From Adhaeribacter radiodurans (GTDB lineage Bacteria > Bacteroidota > Bacteroidia > Cytophagales > Hymenobacteraceae): a DNA stretch of 64,000 nt. Shown one piece after another: positions 34,805-45,616 of the stretch. The notes under the pieces were generated by a model. It was not told the origin of the DNA. It did no database searches and saw only the letters and a program-made list of their open reading frames with translations. The stretch's first letter is position 1; each line of letters starts with the position of its first letter. The position numbers and the translations under genes were made by a program. Where the stretch lies: the NCBI RefSeq assembly GCF_014075995.1, contig NZ_CP055153.1, positions 2,728,001 through 2,792,000 on the forward strand, given 5' to 3'.

Positions 34805-37800
34805 TTAACGCTTCACAACAAATTCATCAAAATTCATGAGAGTATTGGCTACAACGGCACAAGTAGCTACCTCAGCGGCAGCTAATTTTTTATCTCGTGG
34901 GTACTCTCCTTCTTGTAGTAATTTTTCGGTACGAGCTTTATTATTTATAAAATCAGCGTACTCCTGTTGGTATAAATCTTTTAGTATGGTTAATTCATCC
35001 GGTCGAGGTCGGCGACTGGTTAGAGCCCGGAAAGCATACGAAATGCGTTGTTCCGGCGTAGAACCACCTTCCCGAATCATGCGTTCACCTAAAACCCGAG
35101 CTGCCTCTATGTATTGCACATCGTTCATTAATACCAAAGCTTGCAAAGGAGTGCTGGTTTTCTGACGGCGTACACTACACATATAGCGGTCGGGCACATC
35201 AAAGTTAATCATAGCGGGGTGGGGCGAACTGCGCTTCCAAACGGTGTACAAACTCCGGCGGTACAAATCCAGTCCTTTACTGGTTTCGTAATGCGTAGCA
35301 TTTCGGGTAGCTAAAGCTTCCCAGATACCCGCCGGTTGATACGGGTACACACTTTTACCCCCTACCTTGGGCGTTAACAAACCGCTGGCAGTTAAGGCAT
35401 TGTCGCGAATCATTTCGGCGCTTAAACGGTACGAAGGTGCCCGACTGAATAATTTATTATCCGGATCTTTGGCCTTATTCTCCGCCGTAGGTACCGACGA
35501 TTGCCGGTAAGTAGCCGATAGTACCATCATTTTTAGCAAAGCTTTTACGTTCCAGTTGCTTTCCCGGAAAGTAACGGCTAAGTAATCCAGCAATTCAGGA
35601 TGGGTAGGTAATTCACCTTGGTTACCAAAATCTTCGGCTGTTTTTACAATGCCCTGTCCAAAACATTGTTGCCAGTAACGATTTACTACCACTCGCGGAA
35701 ATAATGGTTGTTCTTTGCTTAATAACCATTTAGCTAATCCTAAACGGTTTTGAGGTAATTTCCTGTCGAATGCTAAAATTTTTTCCGGTGTGTTTGGGTG
35801 CACTTGTTCTTTAGGCGCATCGTACGCACCTCGGTCTAATAGAAAAGTGGCACGTGCTTTTGGTAATTCCTTGTAAACCATTACCTCTTCCTGATTGGTG
35901 AGCAGCTCGTTTTCGCGGCTACGGGCTTTCATTAATTCTTTTTGCAGAGAACCGTATTGCGGATCAAAGTTTAGTAAATAATATTCCCGTAATTGATCCT
36001 TTTGTTCGTCTGAAAGGCTTATAACAGGTTTAGTCAGTAAAGTTTGAATAAGATTTTTTTCCCCAGCCAATTGTTGTACCTCCAAAGCAGCCAATTGCCG
36101 GTTATAAGCTCTAAACTCATCAAAAGCTACATTCGAAATAGACTTGATAGATGCCTGACCGAGTTTAAAGTTTTGAATACCCCAGTTAATTTTGTCTTTG
36201 GCGTATAGTAAACTTTGCTTTAGGTCGTCGTTAATTACTTTTACATTGGTGAGCTTACCATCCAGGTAAAACTTGATGCCTGTAGCTTTGCTGCTGCCAT
36301 CGTAAATAAGCGCCAGGTGGTGCCAGGATTGTGGCGCTAATTTTTGAATGGTTTGTACCTCTATAGCATTTGCCGGATAAACATGCACAAATTTAAGGGA
36401 TAAAGTACCATCTTTATTCAAGCTACAGAGATACCCGCGCCAATTATCGAGTTCGCCGTTTGTGCGGTTAAAGAGCGGACCTTGCTCACCTGGTTTTAAA
36501 ACATTCACCCAAACACTAATACTAAATGGTTCATAGCGGTCGAAGGTTAATTCTTTGCTGAACTCTACTCCCATATCCCCGTCGACTTTAACTGCCTGGC
36601 CGTATTTGCCCGAATAAGCTGTTGGGTTCCGGTCTTTTTCGCCGCTGGTATAATGAGCGTTTAAAGTAGTTTTAATTTTATTAGTAGGAATTTTCTCGTC
36701 GAAAGAAAAATAGCCTAAAAGCCCCAACTTACTGTTAATATACTTAGCCGGATTCTCCTTTGCCTTTTGTAACCACTTTTCAAAATCTGATTCGAAATTA
36801 CTTTTTTGTAATTGTTTATCTTCCAACGGCTTTAGCTTAGTCCGGATAAAGTATAACTTCTCTTCGGCTTCGGGTTTAGTTAATATTAAACTCGGGCTGG
36901 CTTCGCCGGTATAAGGTATTTCGCCGGTTTCGTTATTACTATTAAAAAAAGCCGATAATTCGTAATAGTTCTTCTGGGAAATTGGATCGTACTTATGATC
37001 GTGGCACCGGGCGCATTCCGTGCTTTGGGCTAAAAAAGCTTTACCAAACGTGTTCACCCGATCGGCTACGTATTCTGTTCGGTATTCTTCGTCTACAATG
37101 CCACCCTCCTGACTTTGCGGATGATTACGTAAAAAACAGGTGGCAATTAATTGTTCACGCGTAGGTTGAGGTAGTAAATCGCCCGCTAATTGGTAAGTAA
37201 TAAATTTATCGTACGGGATATTGCGGTTAAAAGCAGAGATTACCCAATCGCGCCAGGGATAAGCGTTGCGCAATCCATCGTCCTGGTAGCCGTGCGTATC
37301 GGCATAACGAGCTACATCCAGCCAATCTACGGCCAGGCGCTCCCCGAAATGCGGAGATTGTAATAATCGGTTTACCACTCGCTCGTAGGCCTGGGGTGTT
37401 TTATCCGCCAAAAAAGCATCTATTTCGGCAATAGTGGGCGGCAAACCCGTTAAGTCAAAAGATACCCGCCGGATTAAAGTTTCCTTGGAAGCTTCCGGGT
37501 TTGGTTGTAAGCCTTTTTCTTCAAGCTTGTTTAAAACAAAATAATCTATGGAATTTTTAACCCAATTTTTCTTCTTAATGGTAGGTAAAGGCGCTTTTTG
37601 AGGTACTACCAATGACCAATGCGGCTTGTATTCGGCACCGTCTTTAATCCATTTAATTAAAATGGCCTTTTCTTCCGGACTTAATTGCAAATGCGATTCA
37701 GGAGTAGGCATTAAATATTCCGGATCAGTACTGATAATCCGGTGAAACACTTCACTTTTTGCCAAGTTACCTGGTACTAAAGCTTTACGCCCGGTATCTT

Positions 37801-38047
37801 TATTTTCTTTTTGGTAAGCCTCTACTAAATCCAGCCGTAATCCTCCTTTTTGCTTGTTTTTGTCCGGCCCGTGGCAGGCAAAGCAACGATCCGATAAGAT
37901 AGGTTTTACGTGTAGGTTATAATCAACTTTAGCCGGAACCTGGGTCATAGCTTTTTCTACTTCGGGCGGTAAGTCCGGCTCGCTGCAACTGCCCAGCGAC
38001 AGCAACAAAACGGTAACTACCCCAAATAAGAAATGCTTGTTATTCAT
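34805..38047 (-). CDS. PSD1 cytochrome, DUF1549, LamG and DUF1553 multidomain lipoprotein
   Basis: A 1080-residue lipoprotein (lipobox LGS-C21). Domains in order are: a planctomycete cytochrome c (heme site C55-F-A-C-H59, later Met in LMPTP), DUF1549 (about 165-375, with [16 protein letters not shown] and [12 protein letters not shown], a second CxxCH), a LamG/concanavalin-like domain (about 440-640, [11 protein letters not shown] and [10 protein letters not shown]), and DUF1553 (about 740-1050, [20 protein letters not shown] and [19 protein letters not shown]). The two heme-type motifs suggest electron transfer; the LamG domain suggests glycan binding. It sits between a DUF2231 cytochrome gene and DUF1501, with gaps of 11 and 10 bases. 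Activity is unknown. Confidence 0.9.
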   Translation of the reverse strand: MNNKHFLFGVVTVLLLSLGSCSEPDLPPEVEKAMTQVPAKVDYNLHVKPILSDRCFACHGPDKNKQKGGLRLDLVEAYQKENKDTGRKALVPGNLAKSEVFHRIISTDPEYLMPTPESHLQLSPEEKAILIKWIKDGAEYKPHWSLVVPQKAPLPTIKKKNWVKNSIDYFVLNKLEEKGLQPNPEASKETLIRRVSFDLTGLPPTIAEIDAFLADKTPQAYERVVNRLLQSPHFGERLAVDWLDVARYADTHGYQDDGLRNAYPWRDWVISAFNRNIPYDKFITYQLAGDLLPQPTREQLIATCFLRNHPQSQEGGIVDEEYRTEYVADRVNTFGKAFLAQSTECARCHDHKYDPISQKNYYELSAFFNSNNETGEIPYTGEASPSLILTKPEAEEKLYFIRTKLKPLEDKQLQKSNFESDFEKWLQKAKENPAKYINSKLGLLGYFSFDEKIPTNKIKTTLNAHYTSGEKDRNPTAYSGKYGQAVKVDGDMGVEFSKELTFDRYEPFSISVWVNVLKPGEQGPLFNRTNGELDNWRGYLCSLNKDGTLSLKFVHVYPANAIEVQTIQKLAPQSWHHLALIYDGSSKATGIKFYLDGKLTNVKVINDDLKQSLLYAKDKINWGIQNFKLGQASIKSISNVAFDEFRAYNRQLAALEVQQLAGEKNLIQTLLTKPVISLSDEQKDQLREYYLLNFDPQYGSLQKELMKARSRENELLTNQEEVMVYKELPKARATFLLDRGAYDAPKEQVHPNTPEKILAFDRKLPQNRLGLAKWLLSKEQPLFPRVVVNRYWQQCFGQGIVKTAEDFGNQGELPTHPELLDYLAVTFRESNWNVKALLKMMVLSATYRQSSVPTAENKAKDPDNKLFSRAPSYRLSAEMIRDNALTASGLLTPKVGGKSVYPYQPAGIWEALATRNATHYETSKGLDLYRRSLYTVWKRSSPHPAMINFDVPDRYMCSVRRQKTSTPLQALVLMNDVQYIEAARVLGERMIREGGSTPEQRISYAFRALTSRRPRPDELTILKDLYQQEYADFINNKARTEKLLQEGEYPRDKKLAAAEVATCAVVANTLMNFDEFVVKR

Positions 38048-38058
38048 GGTCAGAAAGA

Positions 38059-39441
38059 TTATAAAGTATCGGTACCAAAGTTAATCTCTACTTCTTGGCC
38101 CACTTGCTTTTGTAAGGCGGCTACTCCCTGCGAAGTCACCTTGGTTTGCCATAAGTAAATAGATTTCAAGCTTTTACAACTGGCTAATATTTTTAACCCC
38201 TGATCCGTAACTTTGGTGCCATAAAGGTTTAAATATTTTAGATGGGTTAGTGATTGGATAGCTGAAAGGCCGGCGTCGGATACCGCCGTTTGATCAAGGC
38301 TTAAGCGGGTAAGATTTTTTAACTTTTTTAAGTGCACCAAACCATTGTCCGTAATTTTAGTTTCCGACATATCCAGCCAAATAATATTATCGCTTAACTT
38401 AGCCAATAATTGTATGTCGGCGTCTGAGAAATTTGGCGCGTTAACCATATTCAAGGCTACGTAGCTATTATCGCGGGTAAGCGGACTTACTACTACCCCC
38501 AGGTTTTTAATTTGTTGTAGCACAGAATTGTCCGGCAGCTTTACCTTAGCCTTCGGAATTTCAGGAATTTCAGCTACAGAATTTTTGGGGTCTGCTTCTT
38601 TCGTTAAACTAGATAAAACAATCTTCACTTTATCGTCTTGCGGAACTTCGGCCACTTTTTTGTTAAAATCCCCTGCCCCTTGTTCAATCCACCAATGAAT
38701 AAGCTGAACTTCTGATTCGGTTAGTTGTGGTTTGCCTTTGGGGGGCATACGGTCGTCATCTTCTTCGGGAAGAATTAAACGCTTATAAATATCACTTTCA
38801 TCGGCTTTACCACCAATGATAATTTTGCCGTGTTCACCACCTTTTAGGATATTTTCCGGTGAATCTAACCGCAAATCCCCTTTTTGCTTTTTGGAACTAT
38901 GGCATTGATAGCATTTTTGTTCGAGTACCGGCTCTACTAAATCGGCGTATACTACGGCTTCGTTTAAGTTGGTAATAGGCTTGCGTATTTTTTTAGCAGG
39001 CGTTTGCCCCATTAAGGCGGTCAAGGGTTGAGATAAATAATCTTCGCCGTGGGTTAAGTTACCGCCATAGTGCCCGGTACCTATCAGGAATAAAGTAGCT
39101 AACAAAACACCGGGTACAAGTAGTTTCTGCGGAAAACGTTGCGATTGGATTAAAAAAACAAAACCCGTAAGTAAAGTTAAAGCAATACCTAAAAACTGAT
39201 GTAAATCTACGGCTTCTTCGTCGTAGCCTCCGTCTTGCTTTAACATAAAGCCAGCCAGGCAAGCCATTACACCCGAAATAAAACCAGCAAACCACAACAA
39301 TGGCAAAAATTCCCGAAAACGCGCGTACTTCGCAAAATTAACCAGCAGTTGCAAGGCAATAGCCAGCATCAGAATGCCTATAGGCAAATGCACAATTAAA
39401 GGATGTAATCGACCAAAAAACTGGATCAGATTTTCTACCAT
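38059..39441 (-). CDS. DUF2231 membrane protein with cytochrome c and leucine-rich repeats
   Basis: The start at 39441 (MVENLIQFFGRLHPLIVHLP) is preferred to 39516, because the hydrophobic DUF2231 domain begins there. Residues about 1-150 have four membrane helices with the H-P-x-x-V-H-x-P motif. A planctomycete-type cytochrome c domain follows (CYQCHSSKKQKGDLRLD, later DRMPPKGKPQLTE with the axial Met). The last 150 residues are leucine-rich repeats of the L-x-x-L-x-x-L-x-L-x-x-T-x-V-x-D-x-G-L kind. It is the first gene of the operon and could anchor the system and pass electrons from PSD1 to the membrane; this is inferred. Confidence 0.88.
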   Translation of the reverse strand: MVENLIQFFGRLHPLIVHLPIGILMLAIALQLLVNFAKYARFREFLPLLWFAGFISGVMACLAGFMLKQDGGYDEEAVDLHQFLGIALTLLTGFVFLIQSQRFPQKLLVPGVLLATLFLIGTGHYGGNLTHGEDYLSQPLTALMGQTPAKKIRKPITNLNEAVVYADLVEPVLEQKCYQCHSSKKQKGDLRLDSPENILKGGEHGKIIIGGKADESDIYKRLILPEEDDDRMPPKGKPQLTESEVQLIHWWIEQGAGDFNKKVAEVPQDDKVKIVLSSLTKEADPKNSVAEIPEIPKAKVKLPDNSVLQQIKNLGVVVSPLTRDNSYVALNMVNAPNFSDADIQLLAKLSDNIIWLDMSETKITDNGLVHLKKLKNLTRLSLDQTAVSDAGLSAIQSLTHLKYLNLYGTKVTDQGLKILASCKSLKSIYLWQTKVTSQGVAALQKQVGQEVEINFGTDTL

Positions 39442-39854
39442 TGGATTGATTAAGCAGCTTAGATTTATAAAAATTATATGATTAGAGGATAATTTACAAA
39501 AATTTAGCGGAAGCACTTAAAGGTAACTTCTTAATTTTTGCTCAATGTGCAATATACAAAAAGCTTTCACTCTGAATGAATCACCTGCTTTTTTATCCCG
39601 GTATATATTTTAATGGATCTGAGTTATTCTAATTATGTATGGTAGTGAAGACTCTTATTTTTACTAAATTAAGTAATAATAGCGGAGCAGTAAGCTTTAA
39701 TAATACCTTTAAACAAGTTAAGGTTTACTCAGATTTAGCTAATATTTGCTAGATTTTCAAATCAATCCTTATCTATAATGTACATCAAAAATTAATGGTA
39801 ATAAAAAAGGGAAAGCTTCAGTAGCTTTCCCTTTTTATAAAAAATAAATTTAGA
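39442..39854. other. spacer between the PSD1 operon and the TPR gene
   Basis: 413 bases upstream of the DUF2231 start and downstream of the TPR gene. It contains the TPR terminator (39804-39836) and otherwise AT-rich DNA; the PSD1 operon promoter must be here but I cannot place it. Confidence 0.5.
39804..39836 (-). terminator. intrinsic terminator of the gyrA-TPR unit
   Basis: Stem AAAAAGGGAAAGCT with AGCTTTCCCTTTTT (14 bp) and a 5-base loop, 19 bases after the TPR gene stop on the minus strand. The A run becomes the T run on that strand. Confidence 0.9.
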
Positions 39855-40991
39855 TTATTTTTTAGCAGCGTCCATTTTTTTATTCATGGCTTCGGCATCT
39901 TTGGTGCGGCCAGTTTGAATGTACACTTTAGCTAATGTTTCCATGGTGCTGGCATCGTTTGGATTTGATTTATGCGCAGCTTCGAAGTAAGGAATAGCGG
40001 CATTAAAGCTTTGCTTGCTATCGGCAGCATATTTAGCTCCGGATTTTTGCTGATTAGCAGCACTTAATTTACTTAATTTATTGTTAATATCGGCTCCTTT
40101 ATTGTAGTAATAAACGCCCATATTAAAGTTAGCGTCAAAGTTAGCCGGATCAATTTTAAGAGCCGATTCGTAACTCTGGCGAGCTTTATCTTTTTCGCCG
40201 GTTTGATCATAAATCGATCCTAAAACATTATATAAATTGGCGTTATTCGGATCAACTTTAACTGCATTTTCGATTTTAGAAATAGCTTCCTTGCCTTTAC
40301 CTGCTTTAATGTACAAGTTTAACTCTTCTAACATAAAATCTTTATTATTAGGAAATTGCTTTACAGCATCCTGTAATAAAGAAGCAGTTTCAGCCTCGTT
40401 TTTATCTACGTCTCTAGCAAAATAAATCAAACGGCTGTATACCATAGGCGTTTTATGATTCATTGCTAAAAGCTTTTTGTAGTTTTCTTTAGCCAGTGCA
40501 TAATCTTGCTTGGCTTCGGCGGCGTAAGCGGCATATACAAAAGCAGTGGTATCTTGCGGACGAATATTCTGCGCCATGGTATAAGCTTTAATAGCTTCGT
40601 CGTACCGCTTATCATTATACGCATTTACCGCATTGTTAAATGCACCAGCGTACAAATTATCTTTTTTGGCTGCTGCCTGCTTGCCCCACTCGCCATCTTT
40701 GTCTAAAGCAATAGCTTTATCATAAGCCTGGTAAGCTTCTTCTACAGCATTGGGTACTTGCTTGCCAAAAATAGGGTTTTCGATGTAAGCGGAATAAACT
40801 TCTCCTTTGGTAAACCAAGCTTTGGGGTCGTTCGCTGTTTTTTCGTGCACAACAGCTTTATCAATCGAAGTTTTTGCTTTATCTAAGGTCCCATTCTTCA
40901 AAGACAATATCGCATTTGTAACTTCAGATTTTTGGGCCATTGCCATTTGCATACTCACGACGGCAACGGCAGTTAACAAAAGTTTTTTCAT
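39855..40991 (-). CDS. TPR-repeat protein, exported
   Basis: A 378-residue protein with a signal peptide (LLLTAVAVVSMQMAMAQ). The mature part consists of consecutive tetratricopeptide repeats, for example YDEAIKAYTMAQNIRPQD, ALAKENYKKLLAMNH, NANLYNVLGSIYDQTGEKDK and ANFDANFNMGVYYYNKGADI, with the typical A-x-x-x-Y/F-x-x-A spacing. TPR domains bind partner proteins; no enzyme is present. The start is 38 bases after gyrA on the same strand, so the two are likely co-transcribed, and the unit ends at the terminator 39804-39836. The function in the periplasm is unknown. Confidence 0.85.
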   Translation of the reverse strand: MKKLLLTAVAVVSMQMAMAQKSEVTNAILSLKNGTLDKAKTSIDKAVVHEKTANDPKAWFTKGEVYSAYIENPIFGKQVPNAVEEAYQAYDKAIALDKDGEWGKQAAAKKDNLYAGAFNNAVNAYNDKRYDEAIKAYTMAQNIRPQDTTAFVYAAYAAEAKQDYALAKENYKKLLAMNHKTPMVYSRLIYFARDVDKNEAETASLLQDAVKQFPNNKDFMLEELNLYIKAGKGKEAISKIENAVKVDPNNANLYNVLGSIYDQTGEKDKARQSYESALKIDPANFDANFNMGVYYYNKGADINNKLSKLSAANQQKSGAKYAADSKQSFNAAIPYFEAAHKSNPNDASTMETLAKVYIQTGRTKDAEAMNKKMDAAKK

Positions 40992-41029
40992 ACAAATAAA
41001 TTACTCGTTTTAGTTTAAGTTAGGGTTTA

Positions 41030-43567
41030 TTAATTTTCATTGATTAAATCCGGATCGGTTAAATCCGGATTTAAAGATTCATCGGCTGGCAACTCCGACT
41101 GATTCAGGACAATTTCGGTTTTATCTTCGTATTCGATTTTTGCTACCGATGAAATTTCATCGCCTTCGTTTATTTTAATTAACCGTACACCTTGCGTAGC
41201 GCGGCCAATTACCCGCAAATCACTTACCCGTAGCCGGATGGTTATACCCGAACGGTTAATAATCATTAAATCGTCTGAATCAATAACTCCGTGAATAGCA
41301 ACGAGGCTGCCGGTTTTTTCGGTAATTTTTAAAGTTGTTACCCCTTTACCGCCGCGGTTTGTAATGCGGTATTCTTCTAACGGCGACCGTTTACCAAAGC
41401 CTTTTTCCGAAACTACCAGCAAGTTCATGTTTGGATCGCTTAAGCAAACCATTCCCACTACTTTGTCTTTTTCGTTAGCTAAAGTAACGCCTCTCACTCC
41501 GGCTGCATTCCGGCCCATAGAGCGTACTTTGTCTTCGTTAAATCGTACGGCCCGACCTGATTTTAGTGCCAGTACAATATCGTTAGAGCCGTTGGTTAAA
41601 CGCACATCTAATAATCTGTCCCCGTCGTTTATTGTGATTGCATTAATACCGTTTAAACGAGGTCTGGAGTAAGATTCCAACGGGGTCTTTTTAATGGTAC
41701 CTTGCTCAGTACAGAAAATCAAGTAATTATTTAAAACGTAATCCGGATTTTTTAAATCGTGCACGTTAATTACTGCCCGTACTTTGTCCTCTTTCTCAAT
41801 GTTAATCAGGTTTTGAATGGCGCGTCCTTTAGCTGTTTTACTGCCTTCCGGTATTTCATAAACTTTCAGCCAGAACACCTTACCCGACTCAGTGAAGAGC
41901 AACATGTAATTATGCGTATTGGCAATAAATAAGTGTTCGGTAAAATCGTCTTGTTTAGAGGCTGCTACTCCGCGAGAACCTACTCCACCGCGGCTCTGGC
42001 TACGGTATTCGGTTAAAGCGGTCCGCTTAATATAACCATCGTGCGAAATGGTAATAACCATGCTCTCATCCGGAATCATATCTTCCATGGAAAAATCGCT
42101 CGACGACATTTCCACGTTGGTGCGGCGCGGATCTCCGTAGCGGTCGCGAACTTCAATCAGTTCGTCTTTAATGATTTGCATCCGCAATTCTTCACTAGCC
42201 AGAATTTCTTCTAACCGAGTTATCAACTGCTTAATTTCTTCGTACTCTTTCGTAAGTCTATCCCGCTCTAAACCGGTTAAACGCTGCAAACGCATATCTA
42301 AAATAGCTCTCGCCTGAATTTCAGATAACTGAAAACGCTCCATTAAGCCAACCCGGGCCACATCCGGATCACGCGACGAACGAATTAAGGCAATTACTTC
42401 ATCCAGGTGATCTAAGGCAATAAGTAAGCCTTCCAAAATATGAGCCCGCTTTCTGGCTTCGCCTAACTCAAACTCTGTCCGGCGAATAACTACTTCGTGG
42501 CGGTGTTCCACAAAGTACCGAATCAGATCTTTCAGGTTAAGTGTGAGTGGCCGACCGTTAACCAGTGCCACGTTGTTTACCCCAAAAGATGATTGTAATT
42601 GCGTGTATTTATATAGGTTATTCAGAACTACGTTTGGCATCGCATCACGCTTCAAATCGTATACCACGCGCAAGCCATCACGATCCGATTCATCGCGTAA
42701 ATCTGAAATACCTTCTATTTTCTTTTCGTTAATTAAAGCTGCCGTTTTTTCAATCATGGCCGCTTTATTAACCATATAAGGAATTTCTGAAACTATGATT
42801 TGCTCCTTACCGGAAGGAGTAGTTTCAAATGTAGCTTTAGCCCGAACAATTACCCGTCCACGACCTGTTTCGTAAGCAGACCGAACGCCCTCGTACCCAT
42901 AAATAGTACCACCAGTAGGAAAGTCAGGTGCTGTTATGTGTTGCATTAACTCCGCAATAGTAACTTCGTGATTATCAATGTAGGCGATAATACCGTTTAC
43001 TACTTCGTTTAAATTATGAGGCGCCATATTGGTAGCCATACCTACCGCAATTCCGGAAGTACCGTTTATCAATAAATTCGGTAATTTGGCCGGCATAACG
43101 CTCGGCTCCTTTAAAGAATCGTCGAAATTTGGAATGAAATCAACAGTATTTTTATCTAAGTCTCCCAGGAGTTCGTCCGCAATACGTTTTAGCCGGGCTT
43201 CCGTATACCGCATCGCTGCCGGAAAATCGCCGTCAATAGAACCAAAGTTACCTTGGCCATCAACTAAAGGGTAACGTAACGACCAATCCTGAGCCATCCG
43301 CACCATAGTGTCGTACACAGAAGAATCGCCGTGGGGGTGATATTTACCGAGTACCTCGCCTACAATTCTGGCTGATTTTTTATATGCTTTATTGTAAGTT
43401 ACGCCTAACTCCGACATACCGTATAAAACGCGGCGATGCACGGGTTTCAAGCCGTCGCGTACGTCTGGTAAGGCTCGGGAAACAATAACGGACATCGAGT
43501 AGTCGATGTACGCTCCCCGCATTTCATCTTCAATATTAATAGGTATTATTCGTTCGCCTTCTGTCAT
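41030..43567 (-). CDS. gyrA: DNA gyrase subunit A
   Basis: An 845-residue type IIA topoisomerase subunit that breaks and rejoins DNA to introduce negative supercoils with GyrB. The catalytic Tyr is Y121 (in [11 protein letters not shown]). The quinolone pocket H79-G-D-S82-S83-V-Y-D86 keeps the Ser and Asp that are the usual resistance positions, so it looks wild type. The C-terminal wrapping domain is a six-bladed pinwheel; the GyrA box reads QSRGGVG and a later blade has NRGGKG. The tail is acidic. The gene lies upstream of a TPR gene and has no gyrB nearby. The choice of GyrA over ParC rests on the GyrA box and overall length. Confidence 0.95.
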   Translation of the reverse strand: MTEGERIIPINIEDEMRGAYIDYSMSVIVSRALPDVRDGLKPVHRRVLYGMSELGVTYNKAYKKSARIVGEVLGKYHPHGDSSVYDTMVRMAQDWSLRYPLVDGQGNFGSIDGDFPAAMRYTEARLKRIADELLGDLDKNTVDFIPNFDDSLKEPSVMPAKLPNLLINGTSGIAVGMATNMAPHNLNEVVNGIIAYIDNHEVTIAELMQHITAPDFPTGGTIYGYEGVRSAYETGRGRVIVRAKATFETTPSGKEQIIVSEIPYMVNKAAMIEKTAALINEKKIEGISDLRDESDRDGLRVVYDLKRDAMPNVVLNNLYKYTQLQSSFGVNNVALVNGRPLTLNLKDLIRYFVEHRHEVVIRRTEFELGEARKRAHILEGLLIALDHLDEVIALIRSSRDPDVARVGLMERFQLSEIQARAILDMRLQRLTGLERDRLTKEYEEIKQLITRLEEILASEELRMQIIKDELIEVRDRYGDPRRTNVEMSSSDFSMEDMIPDESMVITISHDGYIKRTALTEYRSQSRGGVGSRGVAASKQDDFTEHLFIANTHNYMLLFTESGKVFWLKVYEIPEGSKTAKGRAIQNLINIEKEDKVRAVINVHDLKNPDYVLNNYLIFCTEQGTIKKTPLESYSRPRLNGINAITINDGDRLLDVRLTNGSNDIVLALKSGRAVRFNEDKVRSMGRNAAGVRGVTLANEKDKVVGMVCLSDPNMNLLVVSEKGFGKRSPLEEYRITNRGGKGVTTLKITEKTGSLVAIHGVIDSDDLMIINRSGITIRLRVSDLRVIGRATQGVRLIKINEGDEISSVAKIEYEDKTEIVLNQSELPADESLNPDLTDPDLINEN

Positions 43568-43639
43568 TTTTTTGTTAAAAATGTAGTATTCTATTTAGAA
43601 ACCGTGGCCTGCAAGTTACAGAAAATTTAAGGTTTTTGT

Positions 43640-43882
43640 CTAGTTTTCTTGGTTCTTCTTCCGGTTATGCTGTGGATTCTCCTTGGTATCACGCGGTATT
43701 CCTTGGCCAATATGTGGGTTTTGCCGTTTCCAGATAGGTTGGCCACGGTAAATTTTACCACTATGGTGATGTACTTTGCGCACACTGCAAGAAGCAATAG
43801 GGCAAGCAGGACGACAACCAACCAATACAACCAATAAGAAGAAAAAAACAAAAATTAATCCCTGCCGGGGGGTGAGCAACAT
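43640..43882 (-). CDS. Small Cys/His-rich lipoprotein
   Basis: The start at 43882 gives 80 residues; a longer frame from 43933 adds 17 residues with no signal-like character. The sequence is a signal peptide with lipobox VLVGC, then R-P-A-C-P-I-A-S-C, then VRKVHHHSGKIYRGQPIWKR, QNPHIGQG and a basic tail. The C-P-x-x-S-C and H-H-H spacing is like a family of small Bacteroidota lipoproteins I recall, of unknown role; metal binding is possible. A promoter-like pair is at 43931-43965. Because the alternative frame 43627-43851 also looks hydrophobic, the call is not certain. Confidence 0.6.
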   Translation of the reverse strand: MLLTPRQGLIFVFFFLLVVLVGCRPACPIASCSVRKVHHHSGKIYRGQPIWKRQNPHIGQGIPRDTKENPQHNRKKNQEN

Positions 43883-43930
43883 GGAAGTAAAAGATAAATA
43901 AGGATAAGAATAAAACTTATTTGACTGCCT

Positions 43931-43965
43931 CAAAACTAAGTAACAATTTTTAATAAATTTTCAAA
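43931..43965 (-). promoter_or_regulatory. candidate promoter of the small lipoprotein gene
   Basis: On the minus strand, TTTG (43962-43965) and TAGTTTTG (43931-43938) match the Bacteroidota elements TTTG / TAnnTTTG with a 23-base spacer, at the long end of the usual range. It would give a 5' leader of about 40 bases before ATG 43882. The rest of the 512-base gap to 44394 holds nothing else I can name. Confidence 0.4.
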
Positions 43966-44394
43966 AAAAGTCTGCTATTAAACAAATACTTAAATGATAA
44001 CGAAAATCTTTTTGATTTATTTAATAAGTAACCACTATTATATTAAACGTAATTTAATTGTTTAAAATTCATTTAAATGCGCTTAATTAAAATCTAATTG
44101 CTTCAGAAAGAATGGTTTCTGATGATTTTTGTTTTAGTAGACTTTATACCTTTTTACTTTTAAAGCGCATTAAATAAATTTTAGAACCGCCCGGGTAAAA
44201 ATAATTCTTCCATAAACATTAATTATTACTCGTATTTATTTGCCTGAAGAGCAGGCAAAAGCGGCAGTGTTCTTAATAATTTTGCGTTATAATTCTAATG
44301 TTTGCAGGAGAATATTTAGTAAATTTATAGGTAAATATGTTAGTAAATTTGTATTATATTCCTAGTATGTGGGTATAAATTCCATTATTTAACC

Positions 44395-45246
44395 TTATTT
44401 AATTCCTTGCAAAATGCGGCGGATTTCGTTGGCTTCCTGCATAAGGGCGTAGCTTTTTTTCTCATCCTGGTTGTCGATTATTTCTTTAAAATTCTGCAAA
44501 ATTTCGATGTAATTACGAAGTGCCTCGGAAATATTTCTACCATTTTGGGTAAAAATTGGAGCCCACATATCTGGCGAACTTTTAGCCAAACGAACCGTGG
44601 AAGAAAAACCGCTGCCCGCCATATCAAAGATATTTTGTTCGTTTTTTTCTTTTTCTAAAACCGTAATACCAAGCGCAAAGGAACTAATATGGCTTAGGTG
44701 CGAAACGTAAGCCAAATGTAAATCATGCGAAGTAGCATCCATGTAACTAACCCGCATTTCTAGATTATGACACAGCTCTTTAATTAAAGTTAAGGCGGTG
44801 GGGCTGCTTTTTTCCGGTTCGCAGATTATCATAGTTTTTTCCTTCAGCAAGGTGGCAAAGGCTGCTTCCGGACCAGAATACTCTGTACCCGCAATGGGGT
44901 GAACGGCTACAAATTGGTCCCGTTTGGGATGATGCTGGACGGCCGAACATATCAACTCTTTGGTAGAGCCAAAATCAATTACTACAGCCGAAGGTGCAAC
45001 TAAATCCAAGACCCGTGGGAGCAATGCTACAATGGCATTTACCGGGGATGCTAAAGCAACTAAATCTGCAATGGATACAGCTGCCTCCAACGGCATAATT
45101 TGTTCAACAATTTTTAAATCCAAAGCTTTTCGCGCATGCTCCGGATTATTATCTACTCCAATAACGGTAAGATCAGGTATGGTTTCTTTTAAGCCTAAAG
45201 CAAACGAACCTCCCAATAAGCCAATTCCTATAATACAAAGCTTCAT
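44395..45246 (-). CDS. tyrA: Prephenate dehydrogenase
   Basis: A 283-residue TyrA-type enzyme, which oxidatively decarboxylates prephenate to 4-hydroxyphenylpyruvate in tyrosine biosynthesis. It starts with the NAD-binding motif CIIGIGLLGGSFALGLK and has the acceptor DNNPEHA. Active-site marks are VAVHPIAGTEYSGP and the helix block HDLHLAYVSHLSHISSFAL with its His residues. No chorismate mutase or ACT domain is attached. The gene is divergent from the arginine leader and stands alone, apart from other aromatic genes. Confidence 0.87.
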   Translation of the reverse strand: MKLCIIGIGLLGGSFALGLKETIPDLTVIGVDNNPEHARKALDLKIVEQIMPLEAAVSIADLVALASPVNAIVALLPRVLDLVAPSAVVIDFGSTKELICSAVQHHPKRDQFVAVHPIAGTEYSGPEAAFATLLKEKTMIICEPEKSSPTALTLIKELCHNLEMRVSYMDATSHDLHLAYVSHLSHISSFALGITVLEKEKNEQNIFDMAGSGFSSTVRLAKSSPDMWAPIFTQNGRNISEALRNYIEILQNFKEIIDNQDEKKSYALMQEANEIRRILQGIK

Positions 45247-45580
45247 ACTTAATAAAACCGGTAAGTATCCGGTCTTTATCTTTTTACCGCCAAATTAAAG
45301 CTTTTACTTTTTAAAATAATAAATTTAAATGCAACCGTAAACTAAAAAAAGCTCGGCGGATTAGAAGTAATTAGTAAAGCATGGCAGGTTAAAATTCGTT
45401 TTTTATTATAAATTACTAAATATTAAAGGGTTATAGTTTTAGTAAAATCTAAATTTTTTTAAATGCTTAAGGCTTGTGAGAAGAAAAATAGGAACGAAAA
45501 TTGTTGTATGAGAATGGATTCAGGTTACTAGGTTTTAGAATATCTTAATAAAAAATTTACAAACAATTTCGAACCAAAAC

Positions 45581-45610
45581 TTTGGTTTTTTAGTATTTTA
45601 ATTACATTTG
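45581..45610 (+). promoter_or_regulatory. promoter of the arginine genes
   Basis: TTTG at 45581-45584 and TACATTTG at 45603-45610 match the Bacteroidota sigma consensus TTTG / TAnnTTTG with an 18-base spacer. Transcription should start near 45617, leaving a leader of about 240 bases before the first gene at 45860. Confidence 0.65.
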
Positions 45611-45616
45611 CACCGA

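Noticed and set aside
43627-43851. 74-codon hydrophobic frame on the minus strand
   Set aside because: It overlaps the small lipoprotein in another frame and lacks a lipobox and the Cys/His motif.
43567-43933. possible quinolone-resistance change in gyrA upstream or QRDR
   Set aside because: The Ser82 and Asp86 equivalents are both wild type.
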